The notes beneath the pieces were generated by a model. That model was not told the DNA's origin. It worked only from the letters and a program-made list of their open reading frames with translations, and searched no databases. 64,000 nucleotides of DNA from Gemmatimonadota bacterium. Lineage in GTDB: Bacteria; Gemmatimonadota; Gemmatimonadetes; Longimicrobiales; Gaopeijiaceae. The first letter of the stretch is position 1. Each line of letters opens with the position of its first letter. A program made the translations under genes and the position numbers. Below, piece after piece: positions 36,561-46,173 of this stretch. The DNA lies in the NCBI GenBank assembly GCA_022563405.1, contig JADFNK010000006.1:1-64000 (forward strand), read 5' to 3'.

Positions 36561-36590
36561 AGAGGGGCCGCCCTGTCGGGCGGCCCCTCT
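36561..36590 (-). terminator. Strong hairpin terminator after the exbB-like gene
   Basis: A perfect 13-base stem (agaggggccgccc / gggcggcccctct) with a TGTC loop lies 21 bases past the exbB stop codon. On the minus strand it is followed by an interrupted T stretch (TTTGTCTT). It closes the long gcv-opp-exbB run. Confidence 0.85.
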
Positions 36591-36610
36591 CATCGTACCT
36601 GCTGATGTTC

Positions 36611-37318
36611 TTACGCCGACCGAGCGCGGTCCGCCTCCATGGCATGGAGCATGTCGATCATCTTCTGAGCCGACTCCTCCATGTCGATGACCAAGCTGTC
36701 GATGCGCGCGACGAAGTAGTTGTGCGAAATGCTCACGGGAATCGCGATGACGAGTCCCGCCGCGGTCGTGAGCAGCGCCACCTTGATCCCACCGGCAACC
36801 AGCGTGGCCTCGACCTCACCCGCCGCCTCGATGGACTGGAAGGCGATGATCATTCCGATCACGGTCCCGAGGAAGCCGAAGAGGGGGGCCACGTTGGTCA
36901 GCGTAGCCAGAACCACCAGCCCACTCTCCAGCTTGCTCAACTCGATGAGACCCTGGTTTTCGATGGCCTTCATCACCCGCTCCGTGCCTTCCTCATGCCG
37001 ATCCAAGCCGGCATAGAGAATCCTCGCCGCCGGAGCGTCCGAGTTCCGGGTCGCCTCGAGCGCCTCTTCGATCCGGTGGTCCTCGAGCAGCGTGTCGACC
37101 TCAGCCAGAATCTTCTTTGTCTTGGACGATTTCACGAAAAGGTCGAAGAACTTCCATGTCATGGTGATGATGCCGACGATTAAGCAGAAGAGTAAGGGCC
37201 ACTTCATGCCTCCAATGTCGATCCAAAGCCCCTGGATCACCTCCGAGAAGGTCTCGTCCGGCACATCCACTCCTGGGATCTGCGACAGCGCACTGTAGAC
37301 TTGCATCACACCGACCAA
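36611..37318 (-). CDS. MotA/TolQ/ExbB proton channel family protein
   Basis: This is a 235-residue inner-membrane protein with three transmembrane segments (WPLLFCLIVGIITMTW; residues near 130-155; and near 175-200) and the family core ATLTNVAPLFGFLGTVIGMI, then LLTTAAGLVIAIPVSISHNY with the conserved Thr-x-x-Gly. The TTG start is supported by GGAGG five bases upstream. Such proteins pair with ExbD/TolR and use the proton gradient to energise outer-membrane transport or envelope tethering. No exbD/tolR or tonB lies next to it. It follows oppF by 103 bases, so it may be part of the opp transcript and supply energy for outer-membrane peptide uptake. Confidence 0.9.
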   Translation of the reverse strand: MVGVMQVYSALSQIPGVDVPDETFSEVIQGLWIDIGGMKWPLLFCLIVGIITMTWKFFDLFVKSSKTKKILAEVDTLLEDHRIEEALEATRNSDAPAARILYAGLDRHEEGTERVMKAIENQGLIELSKLESGLVVLATLTNVAPLFGFLGTVIGMIIAFQSIEAAGEVEATLVAGGIKVALLTTAAGLVIAIPVSISHNYFVARIDSLVIDMEESAQKMIDMLHAMEADRARSA

Positions 37319-37421
37319 AAGAACCTCCAGCCAAAAATTCCGGGAACGTTACGGGGCCGCCCGTGACGGCGGCAGATCTTGATTTGCAGAAGTCCGAACC
37401 TGCGTATGCCCGACAACCCTG

Positions 37422-38492
37422 TCAAGCCCCGCCGACCGCCATAGAATGCTTGCAACACGCAGCCAGGTGGCCGGGTTCCTTTTCCTCCAGGACGGGGAGT
37501 GCCCTCTGGCACTCCTCATCCTTCCCAGGGTGGGGGCATCGGGCGTAGAACGGACATCCCGCGGGGGGCCGGATCGGACTCGGCACATCTCCGGAGAGTC
37601 TGATACGCTGGCGGTTCGGCGCCGTCTTCGGATCGCGCCGGGGAGCCGCCGAAAGCAGTGCGCTGGTATAGGGATGCAGCGGGTTCCTGTACAGCTCCTG
37701 GGCCGCGGCCATCTCGACGATCTTGCCGAGGTACATGACCGCCACGCGATCACTCATGTACTCGACCACCGCCAGATCGTGAGCGATGAAGAGGTAGGTG
37801 AGGCCGAGTTCGTTCTGGAGATCCCGTAGAAGATTGATCACTTGGGCCTGGACGGAAACGTCGAGCGCCGAGACCGGCTCATCCAAGACGATGAACTTCG
37901 GCTCCACGGCCAACGCTCGGGCGATACCGATACGCTGCCTCTGACCGCCACTGAACTCGTGCGGATAACGACCGGCGTGCTCCGCGTGTAGGCCCACCAT
38001 TTCGAGCAGCTCGCGGACCCGGGCCAACCGATCCACACGGGTCTCCGCCAACCCGTGCACCTTGAGGATCTCCGCGAGCATGCTGCCGACCGTCATCCGT
38101 GGATTGAGCGACCCGTACGGATCCTGGAACACGATCTGAGCGGATCGCCGAAACGCAATGAACTGGGCACGATCGAATCCCTCTAGGTCCTGACCCTCAA
38201 AGAGCACACGCCCGCCGGTCGGCTCGATGAGGCGAAGGATGGTTCGTCCCGTGGTGGACTTTCCGCAACCGGACTCCCCTACGAGTCCGAGGGTCTCCCC
38301 ACGTCGGAGCCGGAAGCTCACGCCATCCACCGCCCTGACCTGAGCCACGCTCCGCCCCAGGACGCCGCCGTGGACGGGGAAATACTTCTTCAGATCCTGA
38401 ACGTCGAGCAGCACCTCGCCGTCCAACGCGCCGTTTCCTTCAGCGGTTTTCCCGTCGCTGGCGGACGTCACGTTGGGCTCCCCGGACGTCAC
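37422..38492 (-). CDS. oppF: Oligopeptide ABC transporter ATP-binding protein OppF/DppF
   Basis: This is a 356-residue ABC ATPase. An N-terminal acidic tail precedes [20 protein letters not shown]. Walker A is [10 protein letters not shown], the signature is [15 protein letters not shown], and Walker B is [12 protein letters not shown]. The C-terminal oligopeptide extension has the cysteine cluster FYARCPHP and CQRALP, typical of OppF/DppF. The GTG start overlaps the oppD stop in GTGA and lies in a tandem repeat that offers a second GTG seven codons downstream, so the N-terminus is uncertain. With oppD it forms the ATPase pair of a peptide importer. Confidence 0.93.
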   Translation of the reverse strand: MTSGEPNVTSASDGKTAEGNGALDGEVLLDVQDLKKYFPVHGGVLGRSVAQVRAVDGVSFRLRRGETLGLVGESGCGKSTTGRTILRLIEPTGGRVLFEGQDLEGFDRAQFIAFRRSAQIVFQDPYGSLNPRMTVGSMLAEILKVHGLAETRVDRLARVRELLEMVGLHAEHAGRYPHEFSGGQRQRIGIARALAVEPKFIVLDEPVSALDVSVQAQVINLLRDLQNELGLTYLFIAHDLAVVEYMSDRVAVMYLGKIVEMAAAQELYRNPLHPYTSALLSAAPRRDPKTAPNRQRIRLSGDVPSPIRPPAGCPFYARCPHPGKDEECQRALPVLEEKEPGHLAACCKHSMAVGGA

Positions 38493-38525
38493 GTGGGCTC
38501 CCCGGGCGTCACGTGAGCTCCCCGG
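38465..38525. repeat. Three tandem 20-21 bp repeats at the oppD/oppF junction
   Basis: Three consecutive copies of acgtcacgtgggctccccgg (one with an extra T, one with two substitutions) span the end of oppD and the start of oppF. Each carries a GTG-ACG-x-C-C on the minus strand. The oppD tail VTPGEPT and the oppF N-terminus [10 protein letters not shown] are both encoded by repeat units. It looks like a slippage duplication. Confidence 0.85.
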
Positions 38526-39511
38526 CCGGCCGCCTCATCCGGATCGAGGAGCCAACACCTTGCGGACCGGCTCGAGCGGCCATCCACCGGCAACAGATCG
38601 GGTGCAGACTCGGCGCAACGCTCCCATGCAAAGGAACAGCGGTCCCGAAATCGACATCCGTCCGGCCAATCCACCGCACTCGGCACGGTGCCCGGAATGG
38701 GGTTCAGCCGGACGTCTCGGTCCCCGATCCCCGGAAGAGAGGCCAGCAGCCCCTGCGTGTAGGGATGCTGGGGACGGGTCAGGATCTCCTCCGTCGTCCC
38801 CGTCTCCACGATCTGGCCGCCGTACATGACCACCACCCGATCACACACCTCCGCGATCACCCCGAGATCATGGGTAATGAGGAGGAGGGCCATTCCATGT
38901 TTACGCTGCATCTCTACGAGCAGATCCAGAATCTGCGCCTGAATCGTGACGTCCAGCGCCGTGGTCGGCTCGTCGGCGATCAGAAGGCGTGGCTCACACG
39001 AGAGTGCGATGGCGATCATGACCCGCTGCAGCATACCACCCGACATCTGATGTGGATAAGCGTCGAAGCGCTGATCGGGTTCCGGGATCCCGACCTCCGC
39101 GAGAAGAGCCACTCCCGCGGCACGGGCCTCCCGCTTGCTCAAGCCACGGTGCAGCCTGAGCACCTCCTGGATCTGGTACCCCACCGTAAAGACCGGATTC
39201 AGCGAGGTCATCGGCTCCTGGAAGATCATCGAGATCTCGTTGCCTCGAATCTCCCGGAGCCGAGCGGGTTCGACTTCCAGCAGCTCCTCGTCGTTGAAGC
39301 GGATGGAGCTGCCCGCCATGATCTCGCCGGGCGGCGAAGGAATCAGCCGTAAAACAGAAAGCGCCGTCACGGTCTTGCCGCACCCCGACTCCCCAACGAT
39401 CCCCAACGTCTCCCCCACTCCCACCTGGAGGGACACGCCGTCGACCGCCCGGGCCACACCCGCGTCCGTCGTGAAGTACGTACGGAGATCCGTCACCTCG
39501 AGAAGCGGCAT
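38489..39511 (-). CDS. oppD: Oligopeptide ABC transporter ATP-binding protein OppD/DppD
   Basis: This is a 340-residue ABC ATPase that partners OppF. Motifs are Walker [14 protein letters not shown], the Q-loop [18 protein letters not shown], the signature [15 protein letters not shown], Walker [13 protein letters not shown] and the H-loop LLITHDLG. The C-terminal OppD extension has [14 protein letters not shown] and ends in repeat-encoded VTPGEPT. The length is normal. It follows oppC by three bases. Confidence 0.94.
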   Translation of the reverse strand: MPLLEVTDLRTYFTTDAGVARAVDGVSLQVGVGETLGIVGESGCGKTVTALSVLRLIPSPPGEIMAGSSIRFNDEELLEVEPARLREIRGNEISMIFQEPMTSLNPVFTVGYQIQEVLRLHRGLSKREARAAGVALLAEVGIPEPDQRFDAYPHQMSGGMLQRVMIAIALSCEPRLLIADEPTTALDVTIQAQILDLLVEMQRKHGMALLLITHDLGVIAEVCDRVVVMYGGQIVETGTTEEILTRPQHPYTQGLLASLPGIGDRDVRLNPIPGTVPSAVDWPDGCRFRDRCSFAWERCAESAPDLLPVDGRSSRSARCWLLDPDEAAGRGAHVTPGEPT

Positions 39512-39514
39512 CGG

Positions 39515-40645
39515 TCACGCCCTCAGGCGCGGGTCGAGAGCGTCTCTCAGCCCATCCCCGACCAGATTGAACGCGACCACGGTGAGCACGATCGCCAGAC
39601 CCGGGAACGTGGATATCCACCAGGCGTTGAGAAGGAAGTCACGGCCGTCCGCTACCATGGATCCCCATGAGGGCGTGGGAGGCTGAAGACCGAGACCCAG
39701 GAAGGAGAGGCCGGCCTCCAACACGATGACGTTGCCGATGCCGAGCGTGGCGGTGACGATCACCGGAGCCAGCACGTTGGGAATCACATGGCGGAGGATG
39801 ATGCGCCTTCGGCTGAAACCGAGGGCCCGGGTCGCCTCGACGAATTCCTGTTCTCGCAGACTGAGGACTTCGCCACGGACGATTCGCGCGGTGCCGGGCC
39901 ACTGGGTGAAGCCCAGGACCGCCATGATCAGGAAAATCGATTGGGTATCGAAGAGCGCGACGATGGCGATGAGAAGCACCAGACGGGGAAAGGAGATCAC
40001 CATGTCGACGAAACGCATCACAACCGCATCGATCCATCCGCCGAGGTAGCCCGCCATGGCCCCCAGCAGAGTGCCTATGGTGACACTGATCCCCACCGCC
40101 ACGAAACCGATCGAGAGGGAGATCCGTGCGCCATACATCATGCGTGAGAAGACGTCTCGAGACAGATGGTCCGTCCCGAGAAGGAATTCGCCGCTGGGAG
40201 CAACCAAGCGGCCCATCAGCGGACCCTGCATGGCCGGATCGTAGGGAGCGATCAACGGCGTCACCAAAGCGATCAAGTAGACCCACACGATCACCACCGC
40301 GCCGATTACGGCGATCCGGTTCTTCTTGAACGCCTCCGCCGCGAGCTTCCACTGGCTTATGCCGCTGCGCTCCAGTTCGGCCTGACGCGACACGTCGAAC
40401 ATGGACCATCCCCATGTGCCGAGCAGACCGGCCACGACGGTCAGCGACGCGATCTGGTGATCCAGCGGTCCGCCCCAGCCGGCGGCGAACCGGGCCCACC
40501 GAGTCAGGAGCACCGCCAGAAATGCGACCCATACCGTCAGACCCAAGCCGCCCACGCCCCACCGTCCCACCACGAGCTGCGGCAACCCCGGGAGTAGGGC
40601 GGAAAGAGCCAGTCTGCTTCGCCGTGGTCCGAGGCGGTCAGTCAT
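39515..40645 (-). CDS. oppC: Oligopeptide ABC transporter permease OppC/DppC with N-terminal membrane extension
   Basis: The protein is about 376 residues from the ATG giving MTDRLGPRRS; the upstream extension in the track would lie fully inside oppB. The canonical permease begins near residue 105 with KLAAEAFKKNRIAVIGAVVI, then LIAPYDPAMQGP, LGTDHLSRDVFSRMMYGARI, and the EAA-type loop REQEFVEATRALGFSRRRII. The preceding 100 residues hold about three hydrophobic segments, including LLPGLPQLVVGRWGVGGLGL, which resembles the P-G-x-G-Q small membrane domain. That part is absent from ordinary OppC (about 300 residues). It imports peptides with OppB. Confidence 0.92.
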   Translation of the reverse strand: MTDRLGPRRSRLALSALLPGLPQLVVGRWGVGGLGLTVWVAFLAVLLTRWARFAAGWGGPLDHQIASLTVVAGLLGTWGWSMFDVSRQAELERSGISQWKLAAEAFKKNRIAVIGAVVIVWVYLIALVTPLIAPYDPAMQGPLMGRLVAPSGEFLLGTDHLSRDVFSRMMYGARISLSIGFVAVGISVTIGTLLGAMAGYLGGWIDAVVMRFVDMVISFPRLVLLIAIVALFDTQSIFLIMAVLGFTQWPGTARIVRGEVLSLREQEFVEATRALGFSRRRIILRHVIPNVLAPVIVTATLGIGNVIVLEAGLSFLGLGLQPPTPSWGSMVADGRDFLLNAWWISTFPGLAIVLTVVAFNLVGDGLRDALDPRLRA

Positions 40646-41621
40646 ATCGGATCCGCGGATCCACAACGGCGTAGAGCACATCCGCGACCAGATTTCCCAC
40701 CACGACCATCATCGCAAAGACCAGGCTGCCACCCATGATTATGGGATAGTCACGTTGAAGAATGGCGTCCACGACCAGCTTACCCATGCCTGGCCATGCA
40801 AAGACCGTCTCGATGAAAACCGTCCCGCTGAACAGGAAGGGAAGGTAGAGGCCCACCAGTGTGATCACCGGAATCAAGGCGTTCCGGAGGGTGTGCTTGA
40901 AAATCACGACGCGCTCCGAGAGCCCCTTGGCGCGCGCGGTACGAACGAAGTCCTGGCGGATTTCCTCCAGCATACTTGCTCGTGTATAACGGGCGATCCC
41001 GGCGGCCAGGACCAGGGCCAAAGACGTGGCCGGAAGTGTCAAGTGCCAGAGCCGGTCTCGGACCTTCTCAAACGGACTGAGAAAAGCGTAGTCGATGCTC
41101 TGGATGTCCGAGGCCGGAAAATAGATCGGCCACCCCCAGACACTCGCAAAAAGACTGAACAGGAGCACCATCATCAACGCCAGCCAGAAGGACGGCATGG
41201 AGTAGAAGAACAGACCCACGATCGAGGCGATCGAATCCAGCAGGGAATACTGTCGAACAGCCTGTAGGATTCCGAGCAGGATCCCCAGGACGAACGCGAC
41301 CCCGATGGCGGTGAACGAGAGGAGCAGCGTGTTGGGGAGCAATTCCTGGATGATGTCCGTAACCGGCCGATTACGCGAAAACGAGACTCCGAGGTCCCCT
41401 TGAGCAAGCGCCCCGAGCCACCGCACGTAGCGGATGTGAATGGGCTGATCGAGGCCCAGGTTGACACGGATCTGTTCCCTGGCCTCCGGCGACATGCTGG
41501 GACTCGAGAACCGGTCAGCGGGGTCGCCCGGGGCGAGGTTCACCACGAAGAAGATGATCGTGGCGATGCCGAGGACGAGGGGAATGGCGCCGAGGAGCCG
41601 CCGGACAATGAATGTCGTCAC
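40638..41621 (-). CDS. oppB: Oligopeptide ABC transporter permease OppB/DppB
   Basis: This is a 327-residue inner-membrane permease. It starts with the family signature FIVRRLLGAIPLVLGIATII and shows LAPGDPADRF, six hydrophobic segments, and the cytoplasmic EAA loop DFVRTARAKGLSERVVIFKH followed by LRNALIPVITLVGL, FSGTVFIETVFAWPGMGKLV and DAILQRDYPIIMG. Length and motifs are normal. Its end overlaps the oppC start by eight bases. Confidence 0.95.
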   Translation of the reverse strand: MTTFIVRRLLGAIPLVLGIATIIFFVVNLAPGDPADRFSSPSMSPEAREQIRVNLGLDQPIHIRYVRWLGALAQGDLGVSFSRNRPVTDIIQELLPNTLLLSFTAIGVAFVLGILLGILQAVRQYSLLDSIASIVGLFFYSMPSFWLALMMVLLFSLFASVWGWPIYFPASDIQSIDYAFLSPFEKVRDRLWHLTLPATSLALVLAAGIARYTRASMLEEIRQDFVRTARAKGLSERVVIFKHTLRNALIPVITLVGLYLPFLFSGTVFIETVFAWPGMGKLVVDAILQRDYPIIMGGSLVFAMMVVVGNLVADVLYAVVDPRIRYD

Positions 41622-41685
41622 CGCCCGCCTTTCACAGCCCAGCTGCCTCGACTTGCACCGGAGTCGTCGCCGGAGTTCTCGTCCC

Positions 41686-43449
41686 TCATCGCAGGTCGGC
41701 GGGAATCCACCAATCCTTGATGTTCAGCCATTCCCCGCGCGCATCCATCTCCACGCCGCGGAGCCGCTTGTTGATGCCGTCGAGCCGGTCGGAGAAAAAG
41801 AAGAACGTATACGGCTGCTCGTCCACCAGAAGTTCCTGGTATTGGCTCCAAAGCGGCTTGGCCTCCTCGCGGTCGACGACCAACGGCAACTCGTCCAGGA
41901 AACGGTCGATATCAGGCCGCTGGGTACCGGACCAGGCGTAGGTCGCGGAGATATTACGGCTGTGGAAGAGATCGGTGTCATCCAATTTGTACTCGACCAC
42001 CCAACCCATGACCACCCCATCGAAGTCCCGAGGGCTCTGGCCGATCTGGTCGAGCAGGGTACCCCATTCGACCACCGTCGGTGTGACCTCGACACCGATG
42101 TCGGCCAACTGCGCCTGCATGATCTCCGCGATATCCTGCCGCATATCGTTCCCGTGATTGTACTTGATGGAGATGGCAAGTCGAACGCCTTCGGCGTTCT
42201 CGCGCACGCCGTCTCCGTCCCGGTCCACCCAACCCGCGGCGTCGAGCAAAGCCCTGGCGGCATCCTGATCGTACGACATGGCATCCCGGCCTATCGAGGG
42301 GTCGTAGGCCCAGTGGAACGGGGGTACACTCCCGTTCGCCACCGTCCCGTAGCCCTGCAACAGAGCGTCCACGATCTCCTGCCGGTTGGTACCTCTGGTA
42401 AGCGCTTGACGCACCCTCTTGTCCGCGAGCTGTGGGCGGCGTGCGTTCCAACCCACGAGAACGTAGCTCCGGAACGGATACTGCAAGAGGTCCACGGCAT
42501 CCGAGTCGATGACGGCCTGCGCCTGATCGGGCATGGGACGGATGTACACGTCCAGCCCCCCCGTCAACAGCTCGGTCAGGAGCGTCGTCTGCTCGGTGAT
42601 GACTCGGTAGACGTAGCGATCGACATACGGGCGCCCGCCGAGGCCGGCAGGAAAAGCAGGGTTGGCCTGGAACGTCCAACTCGCGGCTTCCCGATGCTCC
42701 ACGAATATGAATGGCCCGTTACCCACCGGGCATACCGTACCGTACGGATGTTGCCTCAACTCCGTGGAGGGGACGTCTCCGAGCAGATGCTCGGGCATGA
42801 TCGCCGTGGCGCGCCAGGGGTCGATGTAGTCCGCATGGGGCCGCATCCGGAACTTCACCGTGAACGAGTCGACCACCTCCACGCCATCCGGCCCCTGGTC
42901 GTAGTGGGTCCAGTACGCGGCGTTTGGAAAAGCTGTCTCGGGATCGATGGCACGCTTGAACGTATACGCGACATCGTACGCGTCGGTCAGCTCGCCGTCA
43001 TGCCAGTAGACGTCGTCTCGGATGTGAAACGTGATCTCGCTGGCGTCGTCCGAAACTTCCCACGATTCCGCCAGATAGGGCATCGCAATCTGGTTCTCGT
43101 CGTACGTCACCAAGGTCATGAGGTTCACGAAGCTCTGGTGCTGCGACGCGGTGTAGTCCTGAGAAACGTGATTGTTCATCCCGTCGGGGATCTCGCCGAT
43201 CGAAGCCACCACCACCGCGCCGCCGTGGCGCTCGGACGGAGGCATCTGCCCCTCGAACTGCGACATGAACGCCGAGACACGAGCCGTGACTTCCTCACAA
43301 AACGGGATGCCTGAACCGGCCTCGGCCAATGAGGCTTCCAACATCCAGGGTCCGGCCTCACGGGAGGCCCCACCTTCGCCCCCACATGCTCCCATCATCA
43401 CCGTCAACCCAGCCACTAGAATCAGCCTTGCCAACCGAGCTTCCCTCAT
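41686..43449 (-). CDS. Oligopeptide-binding lipoprotein (SBP_bac_5), copy 1
   Basis: The protein is about 587 residues from the ATG preceded by GAGGAG; the track start adds 32 codons of gap sequence. A lipoprotein leader ends MGAC. The extracellular-solute-binding family 5 motifs are present: LTLVTYDENQIAMPYLAESW, TFHIRDDVYWHDGELTDAYD, VAYTFKRAIDPETAF and VRQALTRGTNRQEIV. An N-terminal segment of about 45 residues (GIPFCEEVTARVSAFMSQFE) precedes the usual fold and is shared with the upstream paralogue. It captures peptides for OppBCDF, whose genes follow 64 bases downstream. Confidence 0.93.
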   Translation of the reverse strand: MREARLARLILVAGLTVMMGACGGEGGASREAGPWMLEASLAEAGSGIPFCEEVTARVSAFMSQFEGQMPPSERHGGAVVVASIGEIPDGMNNHVSQDYTASQHQSFVNLMTLVTYDENQIAMPYLAESWEVSDDASEITFHIRDDVYWHDGELTDAYDVAYTFKRAIDPETAFPNAAYWTHYDQGPDGVEVVDSFTVKFRMRPHADYIDPWRATAIMPEHLLGDVPSTELRQHPYGTVCPVGNGPFIFVEHREAASWTFQANPAFPAGLGGRPYVDRYVYRVITEQTTLLTELLTGGLDVYIRPMPDQAQAVIDSDAVDLLQYPFRSYVLVGWNARRPQLADKRVRQALTRGTNRQEIVDALLQGYGTVANGSVPPFHWAYDPSIGRDAMSYDQDAARALLDAAGWVDRDGDGVRENAEGVRLAISIKYNHGNDMRQDIAEIMQAQLADIGVEVTPTVVEWGTLLDQIGQSPRDFDGVVMGWVVEYKLDDTDLFHSRNISATYAWSGTQRPDIDRFLDELPLVVDREEAKPLWSQYQELLVDEQPYTFFFFSDRLDGINKRLRGVEMDARGEWLNIKDWWIPADLR

Positions 43450-43492
43450 GTTCGTCTCCTCTACTAGTGCCAAGATGCCGCTGCCTCTAATC

Positions 43493-45259
43493 CTATCGCC
43501 TTCCGCGTCTCCGTTCACTGGATGGGATCCACCAGTCCTGCACATTCACCCATTCGCCCCGTATGTCCATGACAACGTCCTGGATGCGCAAGTTTACACC
43601 CACCAATCGCTCCGGCTGAAACAGGAACGTGAACGGCTGCTCGTCGACCAGGAGCTCCTGGTATTCGCCCCACATGGGCTTGGCCACGTATTCGTCCAGG
43701 GTCAACGGTAACCGTTCGAGATAGCGATCGATATCCGGGCGTTGTGTGCCGGACCATCCGTTCGGCCGTTCGGTCCACGCGCTGTGAAACAGGGCGGTGT
43801 CGTCGAGCCTCAAGTCGATCGTCCAGCCATAAATCCAACCATCGAACTCCCTGGGCCGGGAAAACAACACCTGCTGGATCAACGTGCCCCCCTCCACTGC
43901 CGTCGGCGTGGCTTCGATTCCGATCGTCGAGAGTTGAGCCTGCATGATCTCCGCGACATTCTGCCACAGTTGGTTACCAGGGGGATACTTGATCGTAAAT
44001 GAAAGGGGGAGGCCTCCGGCATTCTCCCGCACCCCATCACCGTCCCGGTCGATCCATCCGGCTTGGTCCAGAAGTAGGCGGGCGGCCTCCGGATCGAACG
44101 CCGTCTGGTCGGCTCCCAAAGACGCATCGTAAGCCCAATGACGCGAAGGTATTGTGCCGTTTGAAACAACTCCGTAGCCACCGAGGAGGGCCGCGACGAT
44201 CTCGTCTCGGTTCGTTGCCTTCGTGATCGCCATCCGAACCCTCTTGTCCGCGAGTTGGGGACGGCGGGAGTTCCAGCCGACGAAGACATACTGCCGATTG
44301 GGAAAGTGAACCAACTCGAGCCTGTCCGAGTCGCGGATCGCCTCCGCCTGGTCGGGCGTCGGGGCGACGTAGACGTCTATGTTTCCCGTCAGCAGTTCGG
44401 TCAACAACGTAGTCTGCTCCGTAATGTTCCGAACAACCAACCGGTCGACGTACGGCCGCCCTCCAAGACCCTCCGGAAACGCGGGGTTCGCCTGAAACGT
44501 CCAGCTCGCGTCCTGCCGATGCTCAGCGAAAATGAACGGCCCGTTGCCCACTGGGCACACCGATCCGTACGGGTGCGCCCGCAGCTCCGCAGCAGGCACG
44601 TCCTCCAGTAGATGCTGCGGCATGATGGCCATCATCGTCCACGGATCGATAAAATCGGCGTGCGGTGTCATGTGAAAGCGCACGGTGAAGGAGTCGATCA
44701 CCTCCACGGCACCCGGACCCGTTTCTACGAACGTCCACCAGACATCGTTTGGAAAAGCGGTCTCCGGGTCGGTGGCTCGTTCGAACGTATAGGCCACGTC
44801 GTAGGCGTCGGTAAGCTCGCCATCGTGCCAATACACGTCGTCCCGGAGGTAGAAAGTGAGCTCCCTGCCGTCGTCCGACACGCCCCAGGACTCGGCCAGG
44901 TAAGACGTCGCAATCAAGTCCGAATCATACCGGACGAGCGTCATGAGGTTGAGGAAGATCTGGACCTGCAGGCTCTGGTTCGGAGCGGCGACGTGCGCGT
45001 TCATGCCACCTGGCAGCTCACCCGGCAGGCCCACCACCACCACGCCCCCATGCTGTTCCGACGGAGGTGCCTGCCCCTCGAACCCACTCATGAACTCCGA
45101 GACACGGGCCGTAACCTCCTCACAGAAGGGAACGCCGGCTCCCGCCTGCACCACCCTGGGGTCCAGGCTCCAGGACCCGGTCCCGCCCCCGTCACCGCAC
45201 GCGCTCGGCCCCACGACCGCGAGCACCAGGATCGTCCGGACCCAACCAACTCGTCTCAT
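43493..45259 (-). CDS. Oligopeptide-binding lipoprotein (SBP_bac_5), copy 2
   Basis: This is a 588-residue paralogue of the next gene, with the same order of blocks: lipobox PSAC, the N-terminal GVPFCEEVTARVSEFMSGFE segment, LTLVRYDSDLIATSYLAESW with a changed ligand-contacting region, DDVYWHDGELTDAYDVAYTF, CPVGNGPFIFAEHRQDASWT and DLRLDDTALFHSAWTERPNG. The two proteins are collinear over their whole length and differ mostly in the C-terminal lobe, so they probably arose by tandem duplication and bind different peptides. It lies 24 bases after the lplA-like gene and is the first gene of the transport part of the run. Confidence 0.93.
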   Translation of the reverse strand: MRRVGWVRTILVLAVVGPSACGDGGGTGSWSLDPRVVQAGAGVPFCEEVTARVSEFMSGFEGQAPPSEQHGGVVVVGLPGELPGGMNAHVAAPNQSLQVQIFLNLMTLVRYDSDLIATSYLAESWGVSDDGRELTFYLRDDVYWHDGELTDAYDVAYTFERATDPETAFPNDVWWTFVETGPGAVEVIDSFTVRFHMTPHADFIDPWTMMAIMPQHLLEDVPAAELRAHPYGSVCPVGNGPFIFAEHRQDASWTFQANPAFPEGLGGRPYVDRLVVRNITEQTTLLTELLTGNIDVYVAPTPDQAEAIRDSDRLELVHFPNRQYVFVGWNSRRPQLADKRVRMAITKATNRDEIVAALLGGYGVVSNGTIPSRHWAYDASLGADQTAFDPEAARLLLDQAGWIDRDGDGVRENAGGLPLSFTIKYPPGNQLWQNVAEIMQAQLSTIGIEATPTAVEGGTLIQQVLFSRPREFDGWIYGWTIDLRLDDTALFHSAWTERPNGWSGTQRPDIDRYLERLPLTLDEYVAKPMWGEYQELLVDEQPFTFLFQPERLVGVNLRIQDVVMDIRGEWVNVQDWWIPSSERRRGRR

Positions 45260-45283
45260 GGTTCCTCCGCTACGTGGGCACTT

Positions 45284-46173
45284 CTAACGGCGCCACGTCC
45301 ACCCGGCTGAAGCATACCGCTCCGTGAGCGCCTTGCATTTGACCCGCTCGGGCTCCGTGAGTTCACCCCGATGCCAGTCACCTCCTGTCACACTATTCAC
45401 ACCCGAGATGACTGCGTCCACCAGATCGGACCAAGGCGGAGCTTGTCCAAGGATTTCCTCGAGGGAGATTGGCGCCTGCGAACCTGTGGACGTCGCACTC
45501 GACGCCGAACCTAGAGCGAGTAGCCGCTCCTGGCCCGGACCGATGAGCAGCGAACCATGCTGGAGTAGCGCTCCTTCGAGCCGAGCCTGCGCGCTTCCTA
45601 CGAGCTTTCTTCCATCCACCGTGACTTCGCCGGGAGCCGGCTCATCAAAACACGGGCCAGAATCGGGACCCGCGGCAACAAGCCGCGGCTCGCGGGCAAG
45701 CTGTGGCCCGCGGCCATCGCGGCCGGAACTCCCAAGGAAGACAGGGCTTCTACCAACCCCCGATTGATCAGCCCGTACGTCGCCCTCAGACCCCCCGGCG
45801 TCGGGCACGGAACGACGACGGCGTACGTGAGCTCCCGGTCGTGCAACACTGCCCGTCCACCCGTCGGCCTGCGTACGAACTCGATGCCCGCGCTGCGACC
45901 GGCGGCAGCATCGTAGCGGCCGCGGGCCGGCTCATTGCGGCCAAAGGAGACCGTGGGGCAGCTCCACCTGTAAATGCGGAGCACCGCCTCCCCCGGACTC
46001 GAACAGGCCGCCAGTGCGTGATCCACGGCCATGTTCCTCGGACCGGAAGAGGGCGGGTCGACGAGGATCCTCCACCTGAGCGCCTGGGTATCGAGCGGCC
46101 TCCGTGCTCGGCCGCCAGAATTCCCGTCGCGTCGCACGGAGCTTGGCGGAGTCGAGCCCGAGGCGACCGTCAA
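45284..46173 (-). pseudogene. lplA: Lipoate-protein ligase A family, interrupted by a frameshift
   Basis: Two overlapping frames together encode one LplA-like protein. The first has WRILVDPPSSGPRNMAVDHA, RIYRWSCPTVSFGRNEPARG and FVRRPTGGRAVLHDRELTYA, the lipoate-AMP site. The second has PDSGPCFDEPAPGEVTVDGR and KLVGSAQARLEGALLQHGSL, the lysine and C-terminal part. The switch falls between about 45660 and 45710, where a one-base change is needed. A sequencing error or a real mutation would look the same. The TTG start overlaps the gcvP stop as TTGA. LplA attaches lipoate to GcvH or E2 proteins, and gcvH is two genes upstream, so the context fits. Confidence 0.82.

Noticed and set aside
42190-44060. 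EF-hand-like DRDGDGVRE sequences in both peptide-binding proteins
   Set aside because: This D-x-D-G-D-G motif is common in SBP_bac_5 proteins and is not evidence of a separate calcium-binding domain.
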